Made by a program: the position numbers and the translations under genes
The notes under the pieces: generated by a model
What the model saw: only the letters and a program-made list of their open reading frames with translations
Told to the model about the DNA's origin: nothing
Database searches by the model: none
Assembly: GCA_947683625.1 (NCBI GenBank)
Contig: CANTUR010000069.1
Coordinates: 5,022,001 to 5,086,000, forward strand
DNA length: 64,000 nucleotides
Reading direction: 5' to 3'
From: Mallotus nudiflorus
Lineage: Eukaryota > Streptophyta > Magnoliopsida > Malpighiales > Euphorbiaceae
In this document: positions 1 through 11,637 of the stretch, piece by piece
How positions within the stretch are numbered: the stretch's first letter is position 1
How the letters are laid out: every line of letters begins with the position of its first letter

Positions 1-1400
1 GTTAAATTCCAACCTTTTTGCCATTAGGATCATCTTTCCTTTTAGGGAACTAGGATTACTCCTATTCTTGCACCTTTGCTGTTAACTGCTCCATCAAAAT
101 ACATACTCCAACTTGGATCTTTATTGCTCCTAGACATTTGTTTAGGAATTCAACCTCCTATTCTCAATCATCCTTTATCAAATTTTGAGCTAAGAAGTTT
201 GCTATCGCTCTTCCTTTTGTAACCTCTTGACCACATAATCAATATTGAATTCAGTAACCATCTAACTAATTTTCATATAAGCGATGGACTTGGCTAAAGG
301 TATGTAAAAGGAACATGCTTTGAAACCACTTATACTCTATAAGACTAAAAATAGTGTTGGAGTTTTTTGGTTACCCATATCACTACTAAGTGTGTCTTCT
401 TTACCAAGTTTTAATAGGCTTCATATAATAATAACTTCTTACTTAAATAATACACTACATATTTGAATCTTCCTTCCCTTTCTTAAGCCAACATTACTCC
501 TACAACTTCTTTCTCAAGAACAAAATAAAGAATTAACAGTTTCCCTGGTTTTAATCCTTGTAATGCAGGAGGGTGCATTAGCTAACTCTTGATGGTATTA
601 AAAGCTTAGTGAAATTTATCATTCTAGATTATGGTTTGATTATTTCATAATAACTTGAAAATTGGCTCACAAATTATTGTAAGTTTTACTATGAACCTAC
701 TAATGTATTGCAGTCGCTGGATGAAGCCTTTTGCTTCCTTTTCCATTTCAGGAACAAGCATTTCATTGATTACTTTAACCTTGTTTAGATCTACTTTAAT
801 CCCCCTCTGATAGACCATGTGCCTTAATAACTTTATTGAAGTCACCTCGAATACACACTTCTTTGGATTTAACCTGAGGTTGTACTTTTCAACTCTTTTT
901 AGAAATTTGTTAAAGGCCTTAAAATGTCCTTCCTTAGTCAAAGATTTAACCATTATATCATCAACATATACTTCTATTTCCTTATGGATCATGTTATGTA
1001 GTAGAGTGATGGCCATCCTTTGATATATAGCCCCTGCATTTTTTAACCTAATGGGCATCACTAAGTAGTATTAAATTCCCCACTCAATGATGAAAGATGT
1101 TTTTAATTTGTCCACCACAACCATCATAATCTGATTGTACCCTAAAAAACCCATCCATGAAAGACTATATAGCACTCAAAACTGCATTATCAACCAATGT
1201 GTTAATAAGTGGTAAAGGAAAATCATCCTTTGGGCAGGCCTTGTTCAAGTCCATGTAATCCACACACATCCTGACTCTCCCATCTTTCTTGGGTAGTGTA
1301 ACTATATCATCTAACCACTGTGTATCTTCCATTACCTCTAGGAATTTTGGTTTCCACTATTTATCAACTTCTTCTTTGATCAAAAGAGCCTATTATGCCT
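1..1400 (-). pseudogene. Broken reverse transcriptase / RNase H of T2
   Basis: On the minus strand, about 1390-1200 reads as the first RT blocks (KKDGRVRMCVDYMDLNKACP). An open stretch at 1061-645 carries the MPIRLKNAGAIYQR block and the catalytic YVDD motif inside EVYVDDIMVKS, followed by LNPKKCVF. The sequence before 645 resembles the RNase H connection, and at about 140-1 a segment with the words MYFDGAVNSKG is the start of a second RNase H-type domain like those of Tat elements. Frames change several times and stops are frequent. The catalytic aspartates of RT are present but no intact reading frame is. It is a dead pol gene. Confidence 0.75.
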
Positions 1401-2416
1401 CAATCTTCTTTTCTTTATTTCATTTGCGTGATGTGACGATATGTAGAGATTTTATGCTAAGAAATCTATCTATCCTAAGCATATCTCATAGCTTTAAGCA
1501 AATACTTTCTATCTTTTTATTAATATTTTTTTTATTTTTCTCTCTCATTAAGAGTAAGATTAGAAGCAATAAATATATTTTTAGGATTTTTAGTTATGCC
1601 TAAATTAAATGATTCAGTTTGTACAGAATTAATATTAAATAGATGGATGAAATGATCATCACAATCAGAATAACCATTAGGAAACACATCATATAAATAA
1701 GTGAAATCATACTTAATTGCATTAACTTTAGAATAAAACAAGTCATTAGTCTTAAACAAGCTAATAATAGAAACATCAAAATCATTATAAAAAATCTAAA
1801 ATGGAGTTCTAGACAAAGGTCACAAAATCAGCTTCCTTAACATTCTTCAACTCCTTGACAAGGGCATCTTCTTTTGACTCTTCATCCTTAACTAGTTCTT
1901 TCACTTACATTTCCTCAGGAATAGTAATGTCATTCATCCCATTCACCTACTTAGTAAAAATCTCAATCCAGGCACCTCTTTCCTAGCCAACAACAATGGT
2001 TCAGGGGCACCCATGTAAGGATAATCAGTGCCTTCTTTTATAAATTTCTCATGTAGCTTCCATTCTTTGGTTTCTTTTTCCACATTCCCAACTTCTTATT
2101 ACCTAATTCTATGCTTCAAGACTGGTACCTTCTACTTAACAAACTATGGTGACCCATTCTTATTCTTCCCTAAGCCAAGCCCTTTAAGAAGTTCATTCAT
2201 CTCATCATGTTCACAATTTTCTCATCTAGGTCATCCTCATGCAACATGCAGACTTCAAAGCTAGGAGTGATAGGAATTTCCTTGAGAGCTAATTAATAGT
2301 AGCAACAGTTGCTTAAGTCTCTATTGAAATAGTGACTACCTTTTCCTCATATAGAAACTTAATCTTCTAATGCACAATGGATGGCACTCCTTTTAATGGG
2401 TGAAACTATGACCTTC

Positions 2417-2773
2417 CTAAAAAGATAGCAAAACTAGGATATTAATCACATACAAAGTGATATATTTTTCAATAGGTCCAATTTTAGCTAAAGCCCTAAA
2501 AGTTCCCTTAATGGGCTTTTTAGTATCATCATATACTCTGATGATCATATCAAAAGGCTTAAGATAAACTACTGTAAGCCCCAGCTTAAGCAAAATCTTC
2601 AGGGGGTATACATTTATTACAGAATCATTGTCCACCATCATAAAATATATCAGCTTCCCTTTTATCTCCACCTTAATGAATAAGGCTTTATGGTGGTTCC
2701 TTCCTTCCAAAGGTAAATCATCATTAGTGAATACGACAGCACCCTCAGGACTCTCCATTAGTGAGTTCACCAT
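2417..2773 (-). pseudogene. Aspartic protease-like domain of T2
   Basis: A 118-codon open stretch on the minus strand. It begins after a gag-pol linker and includes NDDLPLEGRNHHKAL and MMVDNDSVINVYPL, which corresponds to the DxGS active-site region of Tat-type retropepsins, here with Asn-Asp in place of the expected Gly/Ser pattern. A second, better-conserved copy of the same domain lies at about 3560-4070 in T1 (VDDGSAINVYPL), which supports the identification. The altered active site and surrounding stops make activity implausible. Confidence 0.65.
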
Positions 2774-3017
2774 TTATTTTGCGGTATAACCAATAGGGAC
2801 TTGCTTCTAATAGAAAGACTGAACTAATGCTTCCCAATGGGGTTTGGAATGTATAAGCAATTCCCAAAACACTAAAAAACCTTACTTTTATCTTCTCTTC
2901 TTCTTTTGTTTCACTCTTCTTTAACTCTTTTTTCTTTTCTCCATTTACTACGGCTTATGCAATTTCTTCAGCTCCATTTTTCATTATCTCCAAATGAATG
3001 GATGTAGACAGCCAGGT

Positions 3018-3360
3018 TTAGCACATGACAAATATTTTAGCAAGTATGATACTATTTGAATTCAGGACTCTAAACCATATCATAAAAGACATGGCATGGA
3101 GATGAGGAGTCGCCACCAAGGGTAATATTTGGGACAATGTGTGAGTGGTGGTAAGTTGATTCTCTAAAAGAGAGTTAGCACCACACTGAGATAATTCTGG
3201 GTATGGAATACCAACTTCTTTTAGTCTTATGTTCATTTAGAATTACCTTATGACTTACTATCTCATTCCTTATTTACATACAATTTCATATAAATCCTTA
3301 TTTCTAATTCATTCCAAGATAACTAGTCCCATCAAAAAACACATAAATATCACACTCACT
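3018..3360 (-). repeat. LTR-like repeat, copy 1 (T1/T2)
   Basis: About 320 bp closely matching 8045-8370 in the same orientation. Both copies share a tract starting at ATTTGAATTCAGGACT, the phrase GACATGGCATGG, GGTGGTAAGTTGATTCTC and a common end near CCAAGGTAACTA/CCAAGATAACTA. Beyond 3360 similarity fades. Two direct copies flanking gag-protease sequence suggest LTR fragments of a minus-strand Tat-like element. It contains no gene. Confidence 0.6.
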
Positions 3361-3559
3361 TCTTAATATAATCTTACTGTAGTCTAATCCTCTATCACTC
3401 TGACTTTTGAAATTTAGAAGTTTTGACATGCCTTATTGATTCTTTCTTAGTCCTTATCTTGGCTGATACTACATCTTCTTAACCATCTTTATAACCCTTA
3501 GATCCATTTCAATTCCATAAAAAATCCTAGCTACTTGAAACTAAGAGAAGCACTTATTT

Positions 3560-4070
3560 GCTTTTGATTATCTAGTATTATAGCCACAAACTTGCTAACA
3601 CCAACATCTATAGTCCTATCCCCTCCTTCATAAGGGAATTTTATCTTTTATTGCACAATCTAGGGTACTCCTCTAAGAATAAGAAATCAAGGTCTACTAA
3701 AAAGCAAGGCATAAGTGATGGGAATATCCAATATAATAAATTCCACAGTCAACTCTATAGGTCCAATTTTCATGAGAGCTTGAAATGTTCCTTCTACATT
3801 TCTTATGCTATCATTATAAGCTCTAATTATTATATATGAATTTATCAAATCATCTACTTTTATACCTAAATTAGGTAGGATTCATAATGGATACACATTA
3901 ATTGCAGAGCCATCATCAACCATTATATAGTTGGTCCTTTTCCCTTTTACTTTAGTTAGAATAAATAAGGCTTTATTGTGATTCCTTCACTCTAAAGGCA
4001 AATCCTCATTTAAGAACGTTATCACACCATGCTTCTTTTCTGTGACCTTCACTATTATAGCCTTAGGTGT
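3560..4070 (-). pseudogene. Aspartic protease-like domain of T1
   Basis: The minus-strand reading shows NEDLPLECRNHNKALF, then IMVDDGSAINVYPLWIL, the retropepsin active-site block with the DDGS signature, then a downstream block with RPW and LRGVP before the sequence decays near 3560. The order and wording match the T2 domain at 2417-2773. This copy keeps the likely catalytic Asp-Gly-Ser but is interrupted elsewhere. Family knowledge: this protease cleaves the Gag-Pol precursor in virus-like particles. Confidence 0.6.
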
Positions 4071-4249
4071 AGCAGTAGTTTTAATGTTCATTTTAGTCAA
4101 GGCTTTAACTAAAACCTTTTTATGATTGCTAGAAAACTACATTAATAACTCCCAAATGCTCATGTTCACCTTTTCTTTCCTAAGCTACTTAAGGATTAAG
4201 TCCTTCTGCTAATATTTCATTTCTTCTCTATCTACTTCTTCTCTTTCTA

Positions 4250-5600
4250 TTGCTTTGTCCAATTTCTTTTCAAATGGTTTGTAATTCTTACCACATCTAG
4301 TAATATGATTTACTTCTGAATCATAATTATAACTCTTGATATCTTTATCCTCAGAGATATACTAGATATTGTTAGTGCCAATAGTCGGGGACAATTGGGT
4401 TAGTAGTTTAGAAAATGTTAAGGGGCAAAACAATCCCTTTTGCATTAAGTGTTCTAGGACTTTTAATAAAGGTTTGTTAAGGTTTGAAAATATCCTCGGT
4501 TGTTGGATAGTATTCACTTCTACAACTTGGTTAGTACTCCCTTGCTATATGCCCCTAGTTATTCTTAATTTCTTTAGCTTGTAATCCATCATCATAAAGG
4601 TCCATAAAAGATTTAGGTTTCATTATTTGTAACCTTTCAACCAAATTAGATGACACATTTCTAATAATCATCCTAACCTAATCCTTTTTAGCTGGTTTAT
4701 TCTTCATCAATCCTACCTTATTCATAAATCTAGTTAAAAATCTAAGAATGACTCATTTAGTTTCCATTTAGTTAACTCCAAATCCCAGATGGACACCTTC
4801 AGCTTAGTGTTATGATCATATTGCTTCAAAAAAGCAATGCATAGTTCTCTCTAATAAGCTCAAATAGATTTCACTAATCCATGATACCAGTTCATAACTA
4901 TTTCCTCCAAGGATAGAATAAATAGAATTGTGACCACTAATAAAGGACCTTTAGTTATGCTCATAGTAGTTATGTATTGGCTAAGGTGTATCCTCATATC
5001 TCCAAAACCATTGAACTTCTGCAACTAAGGCATCTTGAATTTTTCCAAGTAATTTATACCTTTCAATGCACAATATATTATCAAAATTCCATCTTAGTTA
5101 TCCTCTAAGTCAATGCTTGCATCTACTTACACCCAAGTTCTTAAGCCAACTCAAGTGATTCCTTTTTTGCTTTCTCTACCATGTAATTTTCAATATCTTT
5201 GAATTTTATTTCCACAATAAGCACATTTCTAGCAATATTCAATTATTGACCCCCAATATTATCATTGTTAGCAAGTAGAGCATCCACAACTAATGGATTA
5301 GCAGTAGCAGGTGGAATAGTAATATCAAATGGTAGTGCTAACCCAACTAAGGCTTATCTTAGTTCATCTTACATCATAGCTCTTATGTCACCTATCAATG
5401 CTCCTTTTAATGTCTTCTAAGGTCTAGTTTCCTTCTTGCTATTATTCCATTTCTTCAACTGTGTGACTAGTTAGAGTTAGTGTTGTTTCTAAGTAAGCAG
5501 GTTTATAGGACTCTTCTCTAAACTTTTAAGGATCTCTTTAGCTATTGAACTTGGACTTAAAATGATTCTCTCTAGTCTGCCACCTCTCAGTTTCTAAACA
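4250..5600 (-). pseudogene. Broken gag (nucleocapsid precursor) of T1
   Basis: Translated on the minus strand, about 5040-4620 gives a recognisable retrotransposon gag core: FNGFGDMRIHLSQYITTM, then LSLEE, VMNWYHGLVKSI, RELCIAFLKQYDHN, and a final part with ESFLDF and MIIRNVSSNLVERLQ. This pattern (W-Y-H-G-L followed by F-x-x-Q-Y) is typical of gypsy gag capsid domains. Several stops interrupt it. The N-terminal part towards 5600 and the C-terminal part towards 4250 are only weakly recognisable. Confidence 0.6.
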
Positions 5601-6866
5601 TAGAAAGACCTAAACAAATCTATAATGGCTGTAAAACAAAGTGTTAGTATGATGCATGTATGCATGTATACATGATGCATGTGCTATACAAAGTCACATA
5701 GTCAAGTAACAAGTCAAAGTATATACAAGATTTAAATCTTCCAACCTTATTTCTCCCACACAAAATTCAATGGCTAATTTCTTTTCCTAGGATTTTTATC
5801 TTGGCCTTAATATCAACAAGGGATATCAAGAATTGATGTGCATGCCAAATCTTTTAAAGTAGTAAAAGCATGGAAACAACATTTCTAGGTATAAAAGCTA
5901 TTAGTGTTAGGTCATAGGCCAATTGTGTAATGGCCATACTTTAAAATTGTCATATTTCTATTTTAATAATAAAGAGACATTTTTAATATTACTAGCTAGT
6001 TCTAGTATTATCCTTGATTAGTTAATTCTATTAAGATCATTAAGTATGTGACTTGATAGTAAAAATCTTAAATGATACTTAAATTCTAATATAAATATCC
6101 CTAGTCAATTATTGTGTGGGAACAACAATGAATAAAGACTAGTATGAGGTCGACTGATGATTAAGTTTTACTGATCATATATATGAGATATTAAGTCAAA
6201 CTCATATGTACATATTTAAAAAAATGATGTAGTGGATCGACCCACTATAAGAATACCACATGGATTATTGTCATAGGTAATTCTCATCACAATAGTATTA
6301 TTTGAGTCCTTTAACCTAAGATCACCATGGTTTCCTGTATGATAAGTTTTGTATTTTAACACATCCCTATGCCATCTTTAACCAGATGATAAAATAGGTT
6401 ATGATTGGATACAGAATGAGTTGTGTGAGGAATGTGAGTGATTGAGATGGAATTTATCCCTCTGTTATTTTGAGAAGATATCTGTTAAGCCCCAAGATAA
6501 GTTAGACTTAAGAGAAATGCATTGCCATGCTAGATTGATAAAGAGTTATCTATATTAGTCTACTTAGGATCAAGAAACAATATGATTGAACAATATAAGG
6601 ATGACATAATCCATGCTTTATGTTCAATCAAGATATCATGTGACAAAAGGACTATAGTACAAGCAATGTATTAAATTATGTTAAATTATCGGCCTTCACA
6701 CAACTTAGGTTGTCATAATGTCTTGCTAGAGACCAATTATGACTTGTGAACTAAAATGAGAATTTTAAACCCATTGCCAATATTGTATGAACCTACAGGA
6801 TCATACACTTAGAACAAGCCTAAAATAGTTTTGTGTTAATAAGCCCAATAATTATCTTTATATAAG

Positions 6867-6868
<2 letters not shown>

Positions 6869-6943
<75 letters not shown>
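6869..6943. repeat. (TA)n microsatellite, about 75 bp
   Basis: Uninterrupted TA dinucleotide run. Confidence 0.95.
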
Positions 6944-6946
<3 letters not shown>

Positions 6947-7984
6947 GCATTTATTTATTTCCTAATTTATTTAAGGTAAGAGTTATCTAAATAAATAGGA
7001 AATGACTCTAATTTGGAATTAGAATCAAAGTAGAAACAAAATTCTATTCTTAGCAAAACTATTTTGGTAAGAGAAACCCGATATAAGGTGTATATATAAA
7101 CATCTCTTTCTCTAGGGTTAGCCATGCCACTAATTCTCCTCCTTCTTGTACTACTTTTTTCATGAAAAGAAGAACACATAGAGAGAAAAAACATATTATG
7201 AGACAACAAAGGTGCTAGCATACTAACATCACTTTAGAACACTTTATTTATGTGGATACCATAGAGGGTATGACCATTTGGTGACGTCTCAATCTAACAA
7301 AGGAATACATAAAGCTTAAGGTAAGGTGTCACTAGTGTGAACTCCCTGTCTTCCTTCCAATTCTTGTCTAGAAATCATCTTGGTGAGTTTTTAAAAACCT
7401 TTTCAATCAATCTAATTTGAATTATGTGGATCTGGGTTATGGGTTTTTCATGATTAAAAGTTTTGCTTTTCACTGCGTTATTGATTACAAAACCCCATAA
7501 AAGTGAAGTCCAATCTTTATTAGTCCAAATGGGCTTCTAAAGTACGGTCTTGGGCCTTTATAAATAGAAATATCTCATGGCAACATACATAAGAAATTTT
7601 GGGTAATCCTAAGGGAAGTTAGTAGGCCATCATATGAGCTTGGTCCAGTGAAAAGTTAAGGTTCCTCTAGCAAGATACCCTCCTTTAGGACTTAAGTTAT
7701 ACACTAAGGTCAAAGGGGCTCGGCATCCTTTAAAAACTCAAGAGAAGACTTGCCCCCTTTAGGACTTGGGTTATAGACTCTAGTCAGATGACCTCGATAA
7801 TCTCTCTTGAATTGAGTTAAGGCTAAAAGCAATGGTTAGCTAATTTACAATCCCAAAAATCTAGTGGAATCAAGGGACCAAAACTAATGCCATCGATTTA
7901 TAAGGATAAGCAAAATGAATGCAAGAATAAAATAATAATTAATAAAATAAATCTAAAAAAACACAAGTAGAATCAGTATCACTT

Positions 7985-8010
7985 ATCCCTAGTGGAGTCG
8001 CCACTATAGA
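7985..8010 (-). other. PBS-proximal motif of T1 (tentative)
   Basis: The minus strand reads AGTGGCGACTCCACTAGGG just inside the LTR-like repeat. The same position next to the T4 LTR (about 28808-28830) reads AATGGAAACTCCATTAGGG. Its conserved place at the LTR/internal junction suggests a primer-binding region or adjacent packaging signal. The tRNA partner was not determined. Confidence 0.35.
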
Positions 8011-8044
8011 CAATAGGGTTTAACATACGTCTAAGATTTTAGCA

Positions 8045-8370
8045 ACCGTGACACTATTTGAATTCAGGACTGTAGAGAACACACTAAAAATATAAAAAAG
8101 ACATGGCATGGTGATGAGGAGTTGCCACCCAGGGTAATAACTGGGACAATATGTAAGTGGTGGTAAGTTGATTCTCTAAAAGAGAGTTAGCAACACATTG
8201 AGATAATTCTGGTTATGGAATACTAACTACTTTTAGTCTCATGTTCATTTAGAATTACCTTATGAATTACTATCTTGTTCCTTATTTACATACAATTTCA
8301 TATAAACCCTTATTTCTAATTCACTCCAAGGTAACTACTCGCATGAAAAAGCACATTAATATCTCAATCA
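8045..8370 (-). repeat. LTR-like repeat, copy 2 (T1 5' LTR part)
   Basis: Direct repeat partner of 3018-3360. On the minus strand it lies immediately upstream of the T1 PBS-proximal motif, so it is best read as the 3' part of a 5' LTR whose remaining part continues to the right into 8371-9418. Confidence 0.6.
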
Positions 8371-9418
8371 TTAAGCTCATAATCCCTAATTAAGTCTAAA
8401 CTATATCAATTTTTAATTTACAGTAGCTAATTCTACATTTTTATTTACAAATGTGTTGGAACTAAAGGTGGGCCTAATTCATTTAATTAAATGATCTTAA
8501 GTCTATTTGTCTTATTTATTTAGATTTGGACCTTAATCTATTAATTTTAAGGAAATTAGATTGGATTGGATTAATGCGCCTATATTTACATGTTTAAATT
8601 CTAAAGTGATCTTAAATCTACAAATTAAAACAGGCTTAATCAATGGCTAAGTCTAAATTTATTTTAATTAACTTATGTGAGTTATGTATATAAAAACCTC
8701 AGTGAGCCTAAGAGTTCATTTTATGTCTATTAATTTAAAAGCCTAAATTAATTAATAAGAGTGGGCCTAGTGATTTAACCTCTAGGCCTATATTATAAGC
8801 TTAAAAATAAGAAACACAAAACATGCAAAAAATAAATAAAAACAAGCCTAAACCATACAAAACAAAACAAAATTAACTACTATGTTCCTAAACCTAAATT
8901 TTTGCAGGAAACGCTAATTTAATCTACCGCCACCATTTATTTTAATTAGGGTTACCAAACTGAACTTAATTTACTAATTAATTTTAAAAATAGAAAAGTA
9001 AAATTTCACTATTATCCCACTATCGGGGCTATTACAAATTCTACGTGAAATTAAAACTAATTAATACAACCCAATAAACCAAATAAATAAAAAACACAAA
9101 ATAAAATAAAAAATACAGAATTAATAAATAATAAAAAAAATCTAAAACTACGTAAAATTACAATATGATTTTAATCCATGGCATTCCATGGACCTTCATG
9201 GGTTGATTTAATGCAATTATGTGCTCAAGTTTCTCCCATTATTTCCACTATAACCATCAACACATAAAATAAAGGAAACAAAAAAATGATTAGAACAAAA
9301 TAAAATAAAATAAATAGAAATAGAAATTAAAATAAATAAATTAAAGAAGAGAAAAATAATAGGATGATTGTATAGATGCAATATTGGTTGTTTCTCATAA
9401 TGGATTTGTTCATTGTGT
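8371..9418. other. AT-rich non-coding DNA, probable remainder of T1 LTR
   Basis: No ORF, RNA gene or domain seen. The sequence has many AAATAAA tracts. It ends at the copia LTR. It may be the U3 part of the T1 5' LTR, but no second copy exists in the window to confirm this. Confidence 0.4.
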
Positions 9419-10480
9419 TGAACAGTGAAAGCATTGGCTATTGAATAAAAATAGGAAATTAAAAGGATTCTAGCAATGATTAAAAAGAATGTTGAAAAGG
9501 AAGAATAATGAACACAAAAATTTTAGGAGTTCGGATTCTCAACAATACTACGTCTCCACCTAACTCTTACCCAAGTTAGGATTTTTAATTCCCATAATTT
9601 TATTCACAAGATTGAGATTACATAATCATTTTGTGGCTCACTCTTCCAACCTTCCAACTTGAGTTTCAAGGCTCAGTTAAAAACCAATTCACTAGCGTTT
9701 TCTAGGCTCACACTAAAACCAATTTCCCAAGTGTTTTAATGGCTAAACACTTAAACCAATTCCTTTATAATAGAATCTCACTTCCCATTTTCTAATCTTA
9801 GAAAATAGAAGAACAAGAATTACTAGTCTAACACTCACCAACTGTCATAAGAGTTATACAAATAAAAAAATTGTTTAAGAGAGTTTTTAAGAGATTAATT
9901 GAATGATTAAGAGAGAATGAATGAAAAATAAGTTTTTTTAAATGATCTTCAAAGGTTATATTTATACTTGAGCAATTTAATTATAGTTGTTAAAAGCAAT
10001 AATTTTGTCCCCAACAAAATCAAACTTCATTTGAATGAAATTTGGACATGATAAGAAATATAAACTTCATTTGAATTCATCAATCCTAGTTGGGATACAC
10101 ATTTTGTAGTTGTTATGAGCCATTGTGTTTGAATATCTGCATTGGTGCTAGTCAGGATCACTATATCCCGGTGTCAATACCTCAAATCAAGATTTACACT
10201 ATCCAAAATTCAAAAGTTGCTTCAATTGAACTGCCCTAGTCTTAGTTGAGACTAGTGCTAGATAGATTCTAAAATTTATTGAAATTGGTTAAATTTGACC
10301 AAACTTGATCTCGGTCATGTGCTCATGGGCAATGTCTAAAGTGATTTTTCTTTGATATTTCTTCACCATTTTGACTTCCAATTGAGTTCTAACTTATACA
10401 CACATAAAATAAACAAATTAAGTGCTCAAAATTAAGTTTGTTAAGATTAAAATCAAGATTGATTATTGCTAAGGTCAACA
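9419..10480 (-). repeat. Copia 3' LTR
   Basis: Matches 18734-19700 along most of its length, for example the tract with CTCAACAAT, CCAAGTTAGG and CCAATTTCCCAAGTG, and the end TTGATTATTGCTAAGG. On the minus strand it begins TGTTGACC immediately after the purine tract. The left boundary near 9419 is approximate because the U5 ends differ between the two copies. Confidence 0.8.
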
Positions 10481-10496
10481 ATCTCCCCCTTTTTTA
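10481..10496 (-). other. Polypurine tract of copia element
   Basis: The minus strand reads AAAAAAGGGGGAGAT directly before the 3' LTR start TGTTGACC. This is the plus-strand primer position. Confidence 0.8.
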
Positions 10497-11637
10497 TTTT
10501 GACAAACTTATTTTGAGTTTGAGAAAGATAATATGAAGTGAAGTGTGTGATGATTTGAATTCCATTTAAGTATGTAAATTATACTCCCCCTTAATTTATG
10601 CATATTATAAAGATAATGAATTTAAGGAGTAAGGAATTCATATAATGAAGAATATCAATGGAATGAAAATGATACCAATTTAAAAATAATGAAATTTTAA
10701 GAATCTCCTAGAAAAAATTGATTGAAAAAATCTTAAAAAAAATAAAATACCAATTAAACAATTTAATATATTTCTTTATTACTCCCCTTTTGGACGTGAT
10801 AAGCAATATAAATTTATAAATTATTCCCCTTGAAAAAATTAGAAACAAAAAAAAATAACATGTGGGAAATAAAAGCATGATCTAACATAACGAATGTGTT
10901 AAAAATATAAAAACATGATAACATGATCATTATCAATAATGATAGGCAACATGAGGGGAAATAATTTCAAACATATTTAAATAAATAAAACTAGTAGCAC
11001 TTATAATACATTTAGTACTGCTTTAGCACATCATAATCATGGTACATATAAAACTTAACTATCACATAATAATACAGAGCTTAGCTAACCGACACATAAT
11101 TTCTTCTAAAGGAAAAAAAAGATTAAGAACTAAAATAATGAAAATAAGGATAGACCAAATCTTTAAAAAAACATGTCCATCTACCCAAGTATCATACATA
11201 TAAACAAGGTAAGCAAAACAAGGCCTTTTATCACAAAAAAAAAATAGATAACATGATTATTAAACAAAGCCAACCACACTTACATTGTTACAATGTATAA
11301 TGCATGCATAAACAAAATTATGTAAAAATAAAATTATGCATAAACAAACTCAAATATCCCCCCCCCCCTTTGTTAAAATGCAAAATAAAATTTTAATAAA
11401 ATAAAAATTGCATTAATGAAAAGGATAGAATTACAATGATATTAAACTATAAATTATAAATAAGACAAAAAACTAATAGCTGACGACTTATAACTGGAAA
11501 GGAAATAGAAAATAAACTAAACATAGACTGATATAAACTAAACTTAAATAACTTAAAGCTTAGCAACTAAAAATATATTAAAAATAAAATAAACAAAAAT
11601 TGATAAAAAAATACACAAAAAACACATAAAAATAAAT
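10497..11637. other. Non-coding region between extra ORF and 3' LTR
   Basis: A-rich sequence with a run of ten C at about 11359-11368. No coding domain was seen on either strand. Confidence 0.5.

Larger units (their letters stand above)
1..3017 (-). mobile_element. Tat/Ogre-type Ty3/gypsy remnant T2 (pol part)
   Basis: Minus-strand remains of a gypsy polyprotein, running off the left edge. Reading downwards in coordinate, the protease-like domain lies at 2773-2417, reverse transcriptase at about 1400-645, and RNase H-type sequence at about 560-1. No gag is recognisable between the protease and the LTR-like repeat at 3018-3360, so the 5' part is lost or beyond recognition. Many stops and frameshifts interrupt all domains, so it is inactive. 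The Tat/Ogre placement is inferred from RT wording (MPIRLKNAGA, EVYVDD, LNKACPKD) and from an apparent second RNase H domain. Confidence 0.75.
3361..8040 (-). mobile_element. Tat/Ogre-type gypsy remnant T1 (gag-protease)
   Basis: Minus-strand element remains between the two LTR-like repeats. From high to low coordinate: a PBS-proximal motif at about 7991-8005, a long non-coding stretch with a TA microsatellite, gag at about 5600-4250, and protease at about 4070-3560. RT, RNase H and integrase are absent, so T1 is either internally deleted or was joined to T2. Stops and frameshifts are frequent throughout. Confidence 0.65.
5601..8040. other. T1 untranslated/unknown sequence, no gene
   Basis: AT-rich non-coding sequence upstream of T1 gag. 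It includes short ATGCATGT-type alternations near 5650-5690, a TA microsatellite (6869-6943), and 7200-7600, which looks like repetitive element DNA without coding potential. I see no domain, tRNA or credible gene on either strand. A solitary 84-codon minus ORF at 6967-7221 has no recognisable content. Confidence 0.5.

Noticed and set aside
6960..7600. Considered as a host gene or pararetrovirus remnant because of a less AT-rich stretch
   Set aside because: No conserved protein word on either strand and no tRNA-like or viral signature I can defend; described as unknown element DNA.
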